A stretch of 64,000 bases of DNA from contig NZ_CP030073.1 of NCBI RefSeq assembly GCF_003261055.1, forward strand, positions 3,100,001-3,164,000. The letters are read 5' to 3'. The translations under genes were made by a program, and so were the position numbers. Numbering within the stretch: position 1 is the stretch's first letter; each line of letters begins with the position of its first letter. The notes under the pieces were generated by a model. That model ran no database searches and had not been told where the DNA came from. It saw only the letters and a program-made list of their open reading frames with translations. Shown here in pieces: positions 46,079 through 54,215 of this stretch. The stretch comes from Streptomyces cadmiisoli (GTDB lineage: Bacteria; Actinomycetota; Actinomycetes; Streptomycetales; Streptomycetaceae).

Positions 46079-46738
46079 ATGCACAGTCGCACCCCCGCCG
46101 GCCGCACCGGACGCCCTCGCAGCGCCGCCGCGGACACCGCGATCCTGGCCGCGACGCGGGAGGCGCTGGTCGAACTGGGCTGGTCCCGGCTCAGCCTGGG
46201 GGACGTGGCCAACCGGGCCGGGGTCGCGAAGACGACGCTGTACCGGCGTTGGGCCGACAAGCACGAGTTGGTCGTCGACGCGGTGGCGGAACTCTTCGAC
46301 GCGCTGCGCCTGCCCGACCGCGGCTCCCTGGCCGCCGACATCGAGGGCGTCGTCCTCCAGTTCGCCTCGATCCTGGCGCGGCCCGAGGCCAGGAGCGGGC
46401 TGATGGCGGTCGTGGCGGAGTCCACCCGCGACGACGCGCTGCGCGAACGTATCCGTACGTCCATCGTGGACCGCCAGAAGCGGCTGGTCGTCGAGGGCCG
46501 CGCCCGCGCGCAGGCCCGCGGCGAGCTCCCGCCGCGCACCGACCCCGCGCAGGTCGCCCGCACGGTCGACCTCATCTTCGACATCGTGGCGGGCGCGGTG
46601 GTCCACCGCACCCTGGTCAGCGCCGAACCGGCCGACGAGGAATGGGTGCGGAGCTTCACGCGGGTGCTGCTGCTGGGACTGGCGGGGGCCGAGGAGGCAG
46701 GCGCCGGGGAAGTCGAGGCGAGAGCGGGACAGGGCTAG
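46079..46738 (+). CDS. TetR-family transcriptional regulator
   Basis: A 219-residue regulator: basic N terminus (RTGRPRS), HTH at about 18-65 (LGDVANRAGVAKTTLYRRWA) and a TetR_C-type ligand domain. ATG at 46079 begins right after GGGGG; upstream in-frame codons lack HTH homology. Faces the thioredoxin-TPR gene and converges on icmA. Ligand and targets unknown. Confidence 0.88.
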   Translation: MHSRTPAGRTGRPRSAAADTAILAATREALVELGWSRLSLGDVANRAGVAKTTLYRRWADKHELVVDAVAELFDALRLPDRGSLAADIEGVVLQFASILARPEARSGLMAVVAESTRDDALRERIRTSIVDRQKRLVVEGRARAQARGELPPRTDPAQVARTVDLIFDIVAGAVVHRTLVSAEPADEEWVRSFTRVLLLGLAGAEEAGAGEVEARAGQG

Positions 46739-46755
46739 GGACCGGAAGGGTCAGG

Positions 46756-46827
46756 GCCGGGCGAGGGTCGGGGGCCGGGCAACGGTCGCAGGCCGGGCAA
46801 CGGTCAGGAGCCGGGCAACGGTCAGAG
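46756..46827. repeat. Four 18-bp tandem repeats
   Basis: GCCGGGC units begin at 46756, 46774, 46792 and 46810 (unit close to GCCGGGCAACGGTCAGGA), just after the TetR stop. Non-coding. Confidence 0.7.
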
Positions 46828-46842
46828 GTGGGGGCAGGCGCG

Positions 46843-46881
46843 AGCAGGTCGCACACCCGGTCCTGCGGTGTGCGACCTGTT
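46843..46881. terminator. Bidirectional terminator tetR / icmA
   Basis: 13-bp perfect stem CAGGTCGCACACC/GGTGTGCGACCTG extended by two further pairs, 9-base loop, between convergent genes. Confidence 0.75.
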
Positions 46882-46912
46882 CCGTGTCCGCGTCGGTGCG
46901 GCGCCTCGGGCG

Positions 46913-48613
46913 TCAGAAGCCCGCCGGCTCCGTGTACACGCCCCACTCGTCGCGCAGGACGCCGCAGATCTCACCGAGCGTGGCCTCCGCGCGCACCGCG
47001 TCCAGCATCGGCCCGATCATGTTGGAGCCGTCCCGCGCGGCGGCGAGCATCGCGTCCAGCGCGGCACGCACCGCCGCGTCGTCGCGGCCCTCCCGCCGTG
47101 CGCCGAGCATCCGTACCTGCTCGCGCTCCACCTCGTGGCTCACCCGCAGGATCTCCAGGTCCCCGGTGACGGACCCGGTGTGGACGTTGACGCCCACCAC
47201 GCGCTTGTCGCCCTTCTCCAGGGCCTGCTGGTAGCGGAACGCGGACTCCGCGATCTCGCCGGTGAACCAGCCGTCCTCGATCCCGCGCAGGATGCCGGAG
47301 GTGATCGGACCGATCGGGTGCCGGCCGTCGGGGTGCGCGCGCAGCCCCCGTTCCTTGATCTGCTCGAAGATCTTCTCCGCGTCGGCCTCGATCCGGTCGG
47401 TCAGCTGCTCGACGTACCACGAACCGCCCAGCGGGTCGGCCACGTTGGCGACGCCGGTCTCCTCCATGAGGACCTGCTGGGTGCGCAGGGCGATCTCCGC
47501 CGCCTGCTCGCTCGGCAGGGCCAGCGTCTCGTCGAGCGCGTTGGTGTGCAGCGAGTTCGTGCCGCCCAGCACCGCCGCGAGCGCCTCCACGGCCGTACGG
47601 ACGACGTTGTTGTACGGCTGCTGCGCGGTGAGCGAGACTCCGGCGGTCTGCGTGTGGAAGCGCAGCCACTGGGCCTTGTCGGACTTCGCCCCGTACACGT
47701 CCCGCATCCAGCGGGCCCAGATCCTGCGGGCCGCGCGGAACTTGGCGATCTCCTCGAAGAAGTCGACGTGCGCGTCGAAGAAGAAGGACAGCCCCGGGGC
47801 GAAGACGTCCACGTCCAGCCCGCGCGACAGGCCCAGCTCCACATAGCCGAAGCCGTCCGCCAGGGTGTACGCCAGCTCCTGCGCGGCCGTCGCCCCGGCC
47901 TCGCGGATGTGGTAGCCGGAGACGGACAGCGGCTTGTAGGCGGGGATGCGTTCGGCGCAGTACTCCATCAGGTCGCCGATGAGGCGCAGATGGGGCTCGG
48001 GCTGGAACAGCCACTCCTTCTGCGCGATGTACTCCTTGAAGATGTCCGTCTGGAGCGTGCCGTTCAGGACGCCCGGGTCGATGCCCTGCCGCTCCGCGGC
48101 GACCAGGTACATGCAGAAGACGGGGACGGCCGGACCGCTGATCGTCATCGAGGTGGTGACGTCGCCGAGCGGGATGTCCTTGAACAGGACGTCCATGTCG
48201 GACGCCGAGTCGATCGCCACGCCGCAGTGCCCGACCTCGCCGAGCGAACGGGCGTCGTCGGAGTCGCGGCCCATGAGGGTCGGCATGTCGAACGCGACGG
48301 ACAGTCCGCCGCCGCCCGCGGCGAGGATCATCTTGTAGCGCTCGTTGGTCTGCTCGGCGTTGCCGAAGCCGGCGAATTGCCGGATGGTCCACGTACGACC
48401 GCGGTAGCCGGTCGGATACAGGCCGCGCGTGAAGGGGTACTCCCCCGGCCAGCCGATCCGCTCGAAGCCTTCGTAGGTGTCCCCGGGGCGGGGCCCGTAC
48501 ATCGGCTCCACGGGGTCGCCGGAGAGCGTGGTGAAGTCTGCCTCCCGCTTGCGCGCGGTGTCGTACCGGGCCTGCCAGCGGCGGCGGCCCTCCTCGATGG
48601 CGTCAGCGTCCAT
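46913..48613 (-). CDS. icmA: Isobutyryl-CoA mutase large subunit
   Basis: A 566-residue coenzyme B12-dependent acyl-CoA mutase subunit, interconverting isobutyryl-CoA and n-butyryl-CoA. It lacks a cobalamin-binding domain, which IcmB supplies elsewhere. The two residues that distinguish IcmA from methylmalonyl-CoA mutase are present: Phe80 in TIRQFAGF (Tyr in the mutase) and Gln198 in YIAQKEWLF (Arg in the mutase). Length equals the known Streptomyces IcmA. ATG at 48613 has no Shine-Dalgarno; a -10 box is placed for leaderless transcription. MeaB and methylmalonyl-CoA epimerase, related in metabolism, lie 11-13 kb away. Confidence 0.96.
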   Translation of the reverse strand: MDADAIEEGRRRWQARYDTARKREADFTTLSGDPVEPMYGPRPGDTYEGFERIGWPGEYPFTRGLYPTGYRGRTWTIRQFAGFGNAEQTNERYKMILAAGGGGLSVAFDMPTLMGRDSDDARSLGEVGHCGVAIDSASDMDVLFKDIPLGDVTTSMTISGPAVPVFCMYLVAAERQGIDPGVLNGTLQTDIFKEYIAQKEWLFQPEPHLRLIGDLMEYCAERIPAYKPLSVSGYHIREAGATAAQELAYTLADGFGYVELGLSRGLDVDVFAPGLSFFFDAHVDFFEEIAKFRAARRIWARWMRDVYGAKSDKAQWLRFHTQTAGVSLTAQQPYNNVVRTAVEALAAVLGGTNSLHTNALDETLALPSEQAAEIALRTQQVLMEETGVANVADPLGGSWYVEQLTDRIEADAEKIFEQIKERGLRAHPDGRHPIGPITSGILRGIEDGWFTGEIAESAFRYQQALEKGDKRVVGVNVHTGSVTGDLEILRVSHEVEREQVRMLGARREGRDDAAVRAALDAMLAAARDGSNMIGPMLDAVRAEATLGEICGVLRDEWGVYTEPAGF

Positions 48614-48620
48614 GCCGTCA

Positions 48621-48650
48621 AATTTACTTGGACGTCCTAGTAAATGTCGA
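48621..48650 (-). promoter_or_regulatory. icmA promoter with palindromic operator in the spacer
   Basis: On the minus strand: TCGACA (48650-48645), 18-base spacer, TAAATT (48626-48621), then 7 bases to the ATG, giving a leaderless transcript. A 24-bp near-perfect palindrome at 48622-48645 (arms ATTTACTTGGAC and GTCCTAGTAAAT, one mismatched pair) fills the spacer and -10, so a bound dimer would block transcription. Confidence 0.65.
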
Positions 48651-48669
48651 CGGCTGGCGGGGGTGGATT

Positions 48670-48897
48670 GAAAAAGTGCAGGTGAGGGGGGTGGTGGGGG
48701 GTGGGGCCGGGGGGTGGTGGGGGGCCGACCGAGGGTAGGCCGGGGCCGACCGAGGGTAGGCCGGGGGCCGGGGCTTGGGCCGGGGCTCGGGGCCGGAAGC
48801 TCGCGGTTGGGGCCTGGGGGCGGGACGCCGGGCCGCCGTACGCGGGGGCGTACGGCGGGCGGGTGCGGCTCGGGGTCCGCCGGGGCGGGGCGCCCGG
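48670..48897. repeat. G-rich tract with two 21-bp tandem repeats
   Basis: Extremely G-rich plus strand with many runs of four to six G. It includes two tandem 21-bp units at 48721-48741 and 48742-48762 (start GGGGCCGACCGAGGG). G-quadruplex formation is plausible. No gene seen. Confidence 0.6.
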
Positions 48898-49236
48898 CTA
48901 GACCTTTGCGGTCTGCGGGGCGGCGTCGGTGACCTTGGCCTCCAGCTCGGCGGAGATCTTGCGTTCGACGAAGAAGGCGGCTGTCGGGACCGTGCCGGCC
49001 AGCAGGACCCAGAGCTGCTTGGCGACCGGCCACTTCGCCTTGGAGCCGAGGTCGAAGGCGAAGACGAGGTAGACGACGTAGAGCCAGCCGTGCGCGATGG
49101 AGACGACGCGGGTCGCGTCCGCCGCACCGTCCACGTCCAGCAGGTACTTGCCGATCATGCAGAGGCACAGCAGCACCAGGAGCACACCGGTGACGTAGGC
49201 CATGACGCGGTAGCGGGTCAGCACGCTCTTTTTCAT
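48898..49236 (-). CDS. DUF3817 membrane protein
   Basis: A 112-residue protein with three membrane helices (VMAYVTGVLLVLLCLCMIG, HGWLYVVYLVFAFDLG, LWVLLAGTVPTAAFFVE) and a charged C terminus. The AHGWLYVVY and PTAAFFVE motifs mark the DUF3817 family; function unknown. It lies 43 bases after the MarR gene on the same strand. A paralogue occurs at 53044-53388. Confidence 0.82.
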   Translation of the reverse strand: MKKSVLTRYRVMAYVTGVLLVLLCLCMIGKYLLDVDGAADATRVVSIAHGWLYVVYLVFAFDLGSKAKWPVAKQLWVLLAGTVPTAAFFVERKISAELEAKVTDAAPQTAKV

Positions 49237-49279
49237 GCCGTCGAGCGTATCGACCCGTTCCGGGCGATCTTGCCCCGGG

Positions 49280-49789
49280 TCACTGCTCCTCGAAGTCGCT
49301 CGCGGCGACCCGCAGCGGGCGCAGCATCGCGAAGATCTCCGCGCATTCCTCGGAGTCGTACACGCCGAGTCCGAAGTCCATCGCCATCAGGTCGCGGGTC
49401 GCGGCCTCGACCACTTCGCGGCCCTTCTCCGTGATGACGGCGAGCGTGCCGCGCCCGTCGTTGGGGTTGGGGCGCTTGTCGACGAGGCCGGACTTCACCA
49501 GTCGGTCGACGGTGTTCGTGACGGATGTCGGATGCACCATGAGGCGCTCGCCGATCTTCGACATCGGGAGTTCGCCGGCCTTGGAGAAGGTGAGCAGTAC
49601 GAGTGCTTCGTAGCGGGCGAAGGTCAGGCCGTACGGCTTGACGACGGCGTCGACCTCGGCGAGCAGAATCTGGTGTGCGCGCATGATCGAGGTGATCGCG
49701 GCCATGGAGGGGACGCTGCCCCAACGCTGCTTCCAGAGTTCGTCGGCGCGGGCGATGGGGTCGAAGGGGAGGCTGAGCGGCTTCGGCAC
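49280..49789 (-). CDS. MarR-family transcriptional regulator
   Basis: A 169-residue winged-helix regulator: helix-rich N terminus, wHTH at about 65-130 (MSKIGERLMVHPTSVTNTVD) with wing DKRPNPNDGRGTL. GTG at 49789 with AGGTG close upstream. Probably co-transcribed with DUF3817. Confidence 0.88.
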   Translation of the reverse strand: MPKPLSLPFDPIARADELWKQRWGSVPSMAAITSIMRAHQILLAEVDAVVKPYGLTFARYEALVLLTFSKAGELPMSKIGERLMVHPTSVTNTVDRLVKSGLVDKRPNPNDGRGTLAVITEKGREVVEAATRDLMAMDFGLGVYDSEECAEIFAMLRPLRVAASDFEEQ

Positions 49790-49906
49790 GGCACCTGACC
49801 TTACCCGCCAGTCATATGGCGGTCAGCCCTGTCTCGCCCTTCGGTCGATCGGGGGGCGGCGGGCGGTACGTGGCGCCGGCGGCGCCGGGCGGGTGTCGGG
49901 TGTGGG

Positions 49907-50110
49907 TGCGTCTTCACTTGCGGCGCCGTGGGGGTGTGGGGTGCGTCGTCACCTGCGGCGCCGTGGGGGTGTGTGCGTCATCACGTGCGGCGCCGCGGGG
50001 GCGTGGGATGCGTCATCACGTGCGGCGCCGTGGGGGTGCGTGCGTCGTCACCTGCGGCACCGTGGGGGTGCGTGCGTCATCACCTGCGGCGCCGCGGGGG
50101 GCGTGGGGTG
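49907..50110. repeat. G-rich minisatellite, six 32/35-bp units
   Basis: Units start at 49907, 49942, 49974, 50009, 50041 and 50073. The core is TGCGTCNTCACNTGCGGC followed by GCCG(T/C)GGGGG; lengths alternate between 32 and 35 bases, so it is not codon-periodic. Degenerate partial units flank both sides. It occupies part of the 743-base gap 49790-50532. The rest of that gap (50165-50530) is C-rich and shows no supported gene. Confidence 0.75.
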
Positions 50111-50532
50111 TGGTGCCTGCGGCGCATGTGCGGGTGAGTGGGGGTGGGGGTAGCGCCTACGGTTCGATGGGGGCCGGGGGCGCGCCGGGGGGTGTCCGTC
50201 CTCGGTCTGGCGCGAAATCGGTCGCTCACCGGCGAACCCGCGTTGACACGCCAGCCGCTGCGGGCGGACACCCCCCGCCACACCCCCTCCCGCCGTACGC
50301 GACCGCGACACCCACCCCGCTCGCGGGCATGCGCCCGCCCCGATCCGCCCGACCCGCGGGCACGCGCTCCGCGCACAATCCCGCCCGATCCGCGGGCATT
50401 CGTGCCGCTGGGGCGGCACGGGTGGGCGCGGCGGCACCCGCCAACGCCGGGCCGCGCAACCCGCCCGACCTCGGCTGCGACACCGGGTCGCGTGACCCGC
50501 CCCACGTCGCCGGGGCACCGGCATCCCGGCGA

Positions 50533-51186
50533 TCAAACGCCGGGCCGCGCCCGCCGCAACCGGTGCCGGACCGCTCGCTGCGCCACCGGCCCCAGGTCCT
50601 CCAGCGCCGCGACCAGCGCGCCCAGCTGCTCCAGCGCGTCCAGCGCCGCCCGGGCGCCGTCCTCGTCCACCCCTTCGTACAGCTCGATCCCCACGAAGGA
50701 CGCCGCCACCGCGCGCGCCAGCCCCCTCGCATCCACGAACTCGCCGAACGGTGTCGCCGCCAGGATCCGGATCAGCGCCCCCTCGATCTCCGTGATCCAC
50801 AGGTCGAGGCCCGCGGCCGTGGCCGGTCCGAGGCCGGCGTGGGTCTGGGCGCCGGCGAGGAGCTGGCCGAGGAGCGCGACATGCCCCCCGGCCCGTTCCT
50901 GTTCGTGGATCTCCCGGCCGACGGCCAGCAGCTCGGCCAGGGACGTGGCGGTGGCGAGCCGGAGCCGGAAGCGCGCGACCGCCTGTTCGGCCCCGTAGTG
51001 GCAGGCCGCCGACAGGAGTTCGTCCACCGAGCCGAAGTGGTAGAAGACGAGCGCCTGGTTGACCCCGGCCGTCGCCGCGATCGTCCGGGCCGACGTTTTC
51101 GCGATGCCCTGCTCGGTGAGGGTGCGCAGCGCGCCCTCCAGGAGTTTGTTCTTCGTCTCCAGGGACTTGGCCGTCTCGGGGCTCAC
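50533..51186 (-). CDS. TetR-family regulator of the SRPBCC-DUF4166 operon
   Basis: A 217-residue regulator: HTH at about 25-60 (TIAATAGVNQALVFYHFGSV) and a helical ligand domain. GTG at 51186 overlaps the DUF4166 stop (GTGA), with AGGAG 8 bases upstream. Last gene of a three-gene operon; two matching palindromes upstream of the operon are its likely operators, implying autoregulation. Confidence 0.88.
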   Translation of the reverse strand: MSPETAKSLETKNKLLEGALRTLTEQGIAKTSARTIAATAGVNQALVFYHFGSVDELLSAACHYGAEQAVARFRLRLATATSLAELLAVGREIHEQERAGGHVALLGQLLAGAQTHAGLGPATAAGLDLWITEIEGALIRILAATPFGEFVDARGLARAVAASFVGIELYEGVDEDGARAALDALEQLGALVAALEDLGPVAQRAVRHRLRRARPGV

Positions 51187-51863
51187 GCGCGTGACTCCTC
51201 GCGCACCGGCCGCAGGCCGGGCCGGACCGTGCGGTTCGAGATGTCCGTGTACGTCGCGGAGAAGGAGCCCTCGTAGCCGAAGAGAGGGCCGAAGTGTTTG
51301 TTCACCACCCGGACCCGGACGCGGAAGCGGCCGCACGTGTCGTCGTAGGACTCGCGCACCTCGGCCGTGGCACCGATGAGTTCGGGGACGCGGATGTCGA
51401 CCGGGCCCTCCCGGAACCGGTGCTCTCCGGACCTGATGAGGAGGGAGCCGTCGGGCTCGGCGTGGAAGTGGAGGTCGCTGGCCAGGTGCTGGTGGGTGCC
51501 GAGGTAGTCGAGGACGCGGTCGCCCCGGGGGCTCAGCACCATCTGGGCGTCGAAGCGGCGGGCCCGGCCCGGCAGGTCGAAGGTGCGCACGAAGGTCACG
51601 GTCTCACGCCCGAACGTGTCGAGGTACGACACGTTCTCGATGGTGAAGGGGACGTTCCGGCCGACCCGGGGGACGAGGATGTTGCGGGTCGCGCCGAGGG
51701 CGAGGAACGGTTTGACGAACGCGCCGCCGTGCCAGACGCGGTGCATCACACCCCGCCCCGTGCAGGCCTGTCCGTTCGTCAGCCCGACCGAGAAGCGGCG
51801 GCGCAGCTGAGGGTGGAGGCGGTCGAAGTCGGCGCCCATCGCGGTGCGGAAGATCGACGTCAT
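51183..51863 (-). CDS. DUF4166 domain protein
   Basis: A 226-residue protein with the DUF4166 pattern (FDRLHPQLRRRFSVGLTNGQ near the N terminus, then a beta-rich domain with RTFDLPGRARRFDAQMVL). No membrane segment. ATG at 51863 overlaps the upstream stop by 4 bp (ATGA). The family is uncharacterised; the fold may bind a lipid or fatty acyl ligand, which is inference. Confidence 0.8.
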   Translation of the reverse strand: MTSIFRTAMGADFDRLHPQLRRRFSVGLTNGQACTGRGVMHRVWHGGAFVKPFLALGATRNILVPRVGRNVPFTIENVSYLDTFGRETVTFVRTFDLPGRARRFDAQMVLSPRGDRVLDYLGTHQHLASDLHFHAEPDGSLLIRSGEHRFREGPVDIRVPELIGATAEVRESYDDTCGRFRVRVRVVNKHFGPLFGYEGSFSATYTDISNRTVRPGLRPVREESRA

Positions 51864-52612
51864 CGCGGGTTCTCCAGGGTGCCGAGGAGTCGGGGGGCCC
51901 GCACGCGCGTGGGCGGTGTGCGCAGACAGCGCCGGGCGGCGGGGGTCCGGGGCAGCGGCGCGGCGAACAGGGCCAGGGACACCGTGACCACGAGGAGCAG
52001 CGGCCAGAGGTAGGCCATCGTCGCGGCCAGGGGGCCGAAGAGGCGCAGGAAGGAGTCCAGTCCGAGGCCGGTGCAGGCGACGATGACGACGAGGGCGCGG
52101 ACGGCGAGTTCGGTCAGCCAGTTGAGCAGTGCGCGCTCGGGTGTGATCCCGCGCTCCAGCCACAGGCGGAGCCGGTCGAACGACCAGGCGGTGGCCCAGC
52201 CCATCAGGGGGCGGAAGAGCAGCCGGTCGGCCAGTGCGCCGCAGCGGCCCCAGCGGGGGCGGTAGTCGTAGCCGGTGAGGAAGCGGACGCCGTCGCCGTC
52301 GGGGACGTAGCGCCAGTAGCCGCCGCCCTCGGCGATCAGGGAGAGCGGGTGGGGTGAGGAGAAGCGCAGGGCGGAGGTGCGGGTGCCGTCCGGGCGCTCC
52401 TTCTCCCCGGCGCAGACCCCGGTCCCGGCGATCTTGAGAAAGGGCAGCACGCGCGTGGCGTAGCGGAAGTGCTGCGCCTCGCCCTCCGCGCGCGGGAGAG
52501 GGTCGATCTCGGTGAAGCGCAGGTCCCAGCGCCGGTGCCGGGACGGCTCCTGTGTGCGCGCCCACAGCTCGTCGAGGTCGGCGCGGATGCGTGCCTCTAT
52601 GTAGAGCCCCAT
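51860..52612 (-). CDS. SRPBCC-like domain protein with C-terminal membrane helices
   Basis: A 250-residue protein. Residues 1-150 look like a START/SRPBCC hydrophobic-ligand fold (MGLYIEARIRADLDELWART, HRRWDLRFTEIDPL). Residues about 165-225 contain two or three hydrophobic helices (ALVVIVACTGLGLDSFL, YLWPLLLVVTVSLALFAA), anchoring it to the membrane. First gene of the operon with DUF4166 and TetR. Function unknown. Confidence 0.75.
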   Translation of the reverse strand: MGLYIEARIRADLDELWARTQEPSRHRRWDLRFTEIDPLPRAEGEAQHFRYATRVLPFLKIAGTGVCAGEKERPDGTRTSALRFSSPHPLSLIAEGGGYWRYVPDGDGVRFLTGYDYRPRWGRCGALADRLLFRPLMGWATAWSFDRLRLWLERGITPERALLNWLTELAVRALVVIVACTGLGLDSFLRLFGPLAATMAYLWPLLLVVTVSLALFAAPLPRTPAARRCLRTPPTRVRAPRLLGTLENPR

Positions 52613-52639
52613 GGCTCGTTCCCCCAGTTCGACCGCGAA

Positions 52640-52698
52640 TTGAGCGACTGCTCAAACGTCGTGTGCACGACGGTACATTTTTTTGAGCGACCGCTCAA
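52640..52698. promoter_or_regulatory. Paired TetR operators upstream of the SRPBCC-DUF4166-tetR operon
   Basis: TTGAGCGACTGCTCAA (52640-52655, one mismatch) and TTGAGCGACCGCTCAA (52683-52698, perfect) are two copies of one palindrome 43 bases apart. Between them is a different inverted repeat, CGTCGTG-TG-CACGACG (52657-52672). The first site is 28 bases upstream of the first gene. Confidence 0.75.
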
Positions 52699-52712
52699 CG
52701 GGTGGGACGAGA

Positions 52713-52739
52713 GAACCCCGGCCCGAGGGGCCGGGGTTC
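52713..52739 (-). terminator. Terminator after thiamine-binding protein gene
   Basis: Perfect 12-bp stem GAACCCCGGCCC/GGGCCGGGGTTC with 3-base loop, 14 bases beyond the stop. Confidence 0.75.
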
Positions 52740-52753
52740 GTCAGCCGCGGGGG

Positions 52754-53047
52754 CTACTGCGCGAGGTGGCGCTCCACCGTCTCCACCTTGGAGGTGAGGC
52801 CGTCGGTCACCCCGGGACGGATGTCCGCCTTCAGCACGACGGAGACACGCGGCGCCCGCTCCTCCACGGCGGCGACGGCTCGTTTGACGACGTCCATCAC
52901 CTCGTCCCACTCACCCTCGATCGAGGTGAACATCGCGTCGGTACGGTTCGGCAGGCCCGACTCGCGGACCACGCGCACGGCGTCGGCGACGTACTCCCCG
53001 ACGTCCTCGCCGACGCCCAGCGGCGTCACGGAAAAGGCGACGATCAC
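52754..53047 (-). CDS. MTH1187-family thiamine-binding protein
   Basis: A 97-residue single-domain protein ([36 protein letters not shown]) of the MTH1187/YkoF-like superfamily that binds thiamine-type ligands. Cytosolic. GTG at 53047 overlaps the DUF3817 stop (GTGA). A transport or sensing role is inferred. Confidence 0.85.
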   Translation of the reverse strand: MIVAFSVTPLGVGEDVGEYVADAVRVVRESGLPNRTDAMFTSIEGEWDEVMDVVKRAVAAVEERAPRVSVVLKADIRPGVTDGLTSKVETVERHLAQ

Positions 53048-53388
53048 GCGCTCATGGCCCCTTCCTTGCGGGCGCGGGACGCGATCACCGCGTCGTCGGC
53101 CTCGCGCTTGAGCATGCGCTCGGCGAAGAAGCCGCCGGTGGGCAGCACCGAGAGGACGAAGTAGAGCGCGGCCCGACCGAAGGGCCACTTCGCGCGGTTC
53201 CAGGCGTCCGCCCAGAAGATCACGTACACGACGAAGAGGAAGCCGTGGACCGCGCCCATCAGGGGCACCGCGTTGAAGTCCGTGGTTCGCTTCAGCACCG
53301 AGCAGAGGAGCAGGACGAGGAAGGACACGGCTTCCGGAGCCGAGACCAGGCGGAGGCGGCGGAGGGCTGTGGCGGTCTTGAGGTCCAC
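53044..53388 (-). CDS. DUF3817 membrane protein (paralogue)
   Basis: A 114-residue protein with three membrane helices ([48 protein letters not shown]) and the same HG-VVY and PTGGFF motifs as the gene at 48898. Coupled by a 4-bp overlap to the thiamine-binding gene. GTG start at 53388. Function unknown. Confidence 0.8.
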   Translation of the reverse strand: MDLKTATALRRLRLVSAPEAVSFLVLLLCSVLKRTTDFNAVPLMGAVHGFLFVVYVIFWADAWNRAKWPFGRAALYFVLSVLPTGGFFAERMLKREADDAVIASRARKEGAMSA

Positions 53389-53575
53389 GGGTCACCTTCG
53401 GTGGGAGGGGTTCAGAGCCTTGTGAATGCAAGCACAAACGCTCCCGCCATTGTGGCAAACGCCGGACGGTGGCCCGGGCAGGGGGCCCGCACGGCCGCCC
53501 CTGAGGGCGTTATCAGGGTTTTCTCCCCCTACGGGCTCTGTCGTCCCCACCCCGTCGCCGGTTACCTTCGCATGC

Positions 53576-54214
53576 GTGGCGATGTTCCGACTGCAAGGCA
53601 GCAAGGTGCTCGCCGTCGACATGACCGGGGACGCCGTGAGAGCGAAGAACGGCTCGATGGTCGCGTACGACGGACAGATGGCCTTCAAGAAGATGAGCGG
53701 TGGCGGTGAGGGCATCCGGGGCATGGTGACCCGGCGGCTCACCGGTGAGCAGATGACGATGATGGAGGTGAAGGGGCACGGCACCTGCTGGTTCGCCGAC
53801 CGTGCCACCGAGATCAACCTCGTCGACCTCCAGGGGGAGAAGCTGTACGTGGAGTCGAGCAATCTGCTGGCGACCGACGCCGCCCTGCGCACGGGGACGT
53901 CCTTCACCGGGCTGCGCGGCGCCTCGCAGGGCAACGGGCTGTTCACGACGACGGTCGAGGGACACGGACAGGCGGCGATCATGTCGGACGGGCCGGCGGT
54001 CGTGCTGCGGGTCAGCCCGCAGTTCCCGCTCACCGTCGACCCCGGGGCGTACGTCGCGCACCAGGGGAACCTGCGTCAGTCGTTCCAGTCCGGTGTGACA
54101 TTCCGCACCCTCGTGGGCGAGGGCGGCGGGGAGGCCTTCCAGATCCGCTTCGAGGGGGACGGCCTCGTGTACGTCCAGCCGAGCGAGCGGAACACCATCG
54201 CGGGAGATGTGTGA
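53576..54214 (+). CDS. AIM24 family protein (1 of 3)
   Basis: A 212-residue AIM24/TerD-like beta-helical protein (MFRLQGSKVLAVDMTGD start, repeated short strands, FTTTVEGHGQAAI). No signal peptide. Start is GTG at 53576, with ATG at 53582 as an alternative; TACCTT at 53563-53568 fits a leaderless transcript and no Shine-Dalgarno is visible. First of three adjacent paralogues; yeast Aim24 is mitochondrial, while the bacterial role is unknown. Confidence 0.83.
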   Translation: MAMFRLQGSKVLAVDMTGDAVRAKNGSMVAYDGQMAFKKMSGGGEGIRGMVTRRLTGEQMTMMEVKGHGTCWFADRATEINLVDLQGEKLYVESSNLLATDAALRTGTSFTGLRGASQGNGLFTTTVEGHGQAAIMSDGPAVVLRVSPQFPLTVDPGAYVAHQGNLRQSFQSGVTFRTLVGEGGGEAFQIRFEGDGLVYVQPSERNTIAGDV

Positions 54215-54215
54215 C

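Noticed and set aside
49907..50110. CRISPR array
   Set aside because: Units of 32-35 bp are directly contiguous with no unique spacers and no cas genes nearby, so this is a minisatellite.
49928..50137. Small repeat protein encoded by the minisatellite
   Set aside because: The unit length is not a multiple of three, so the frame shifts at each unit and no consistent peptide repeat results; no ribosome-binding site is seen.
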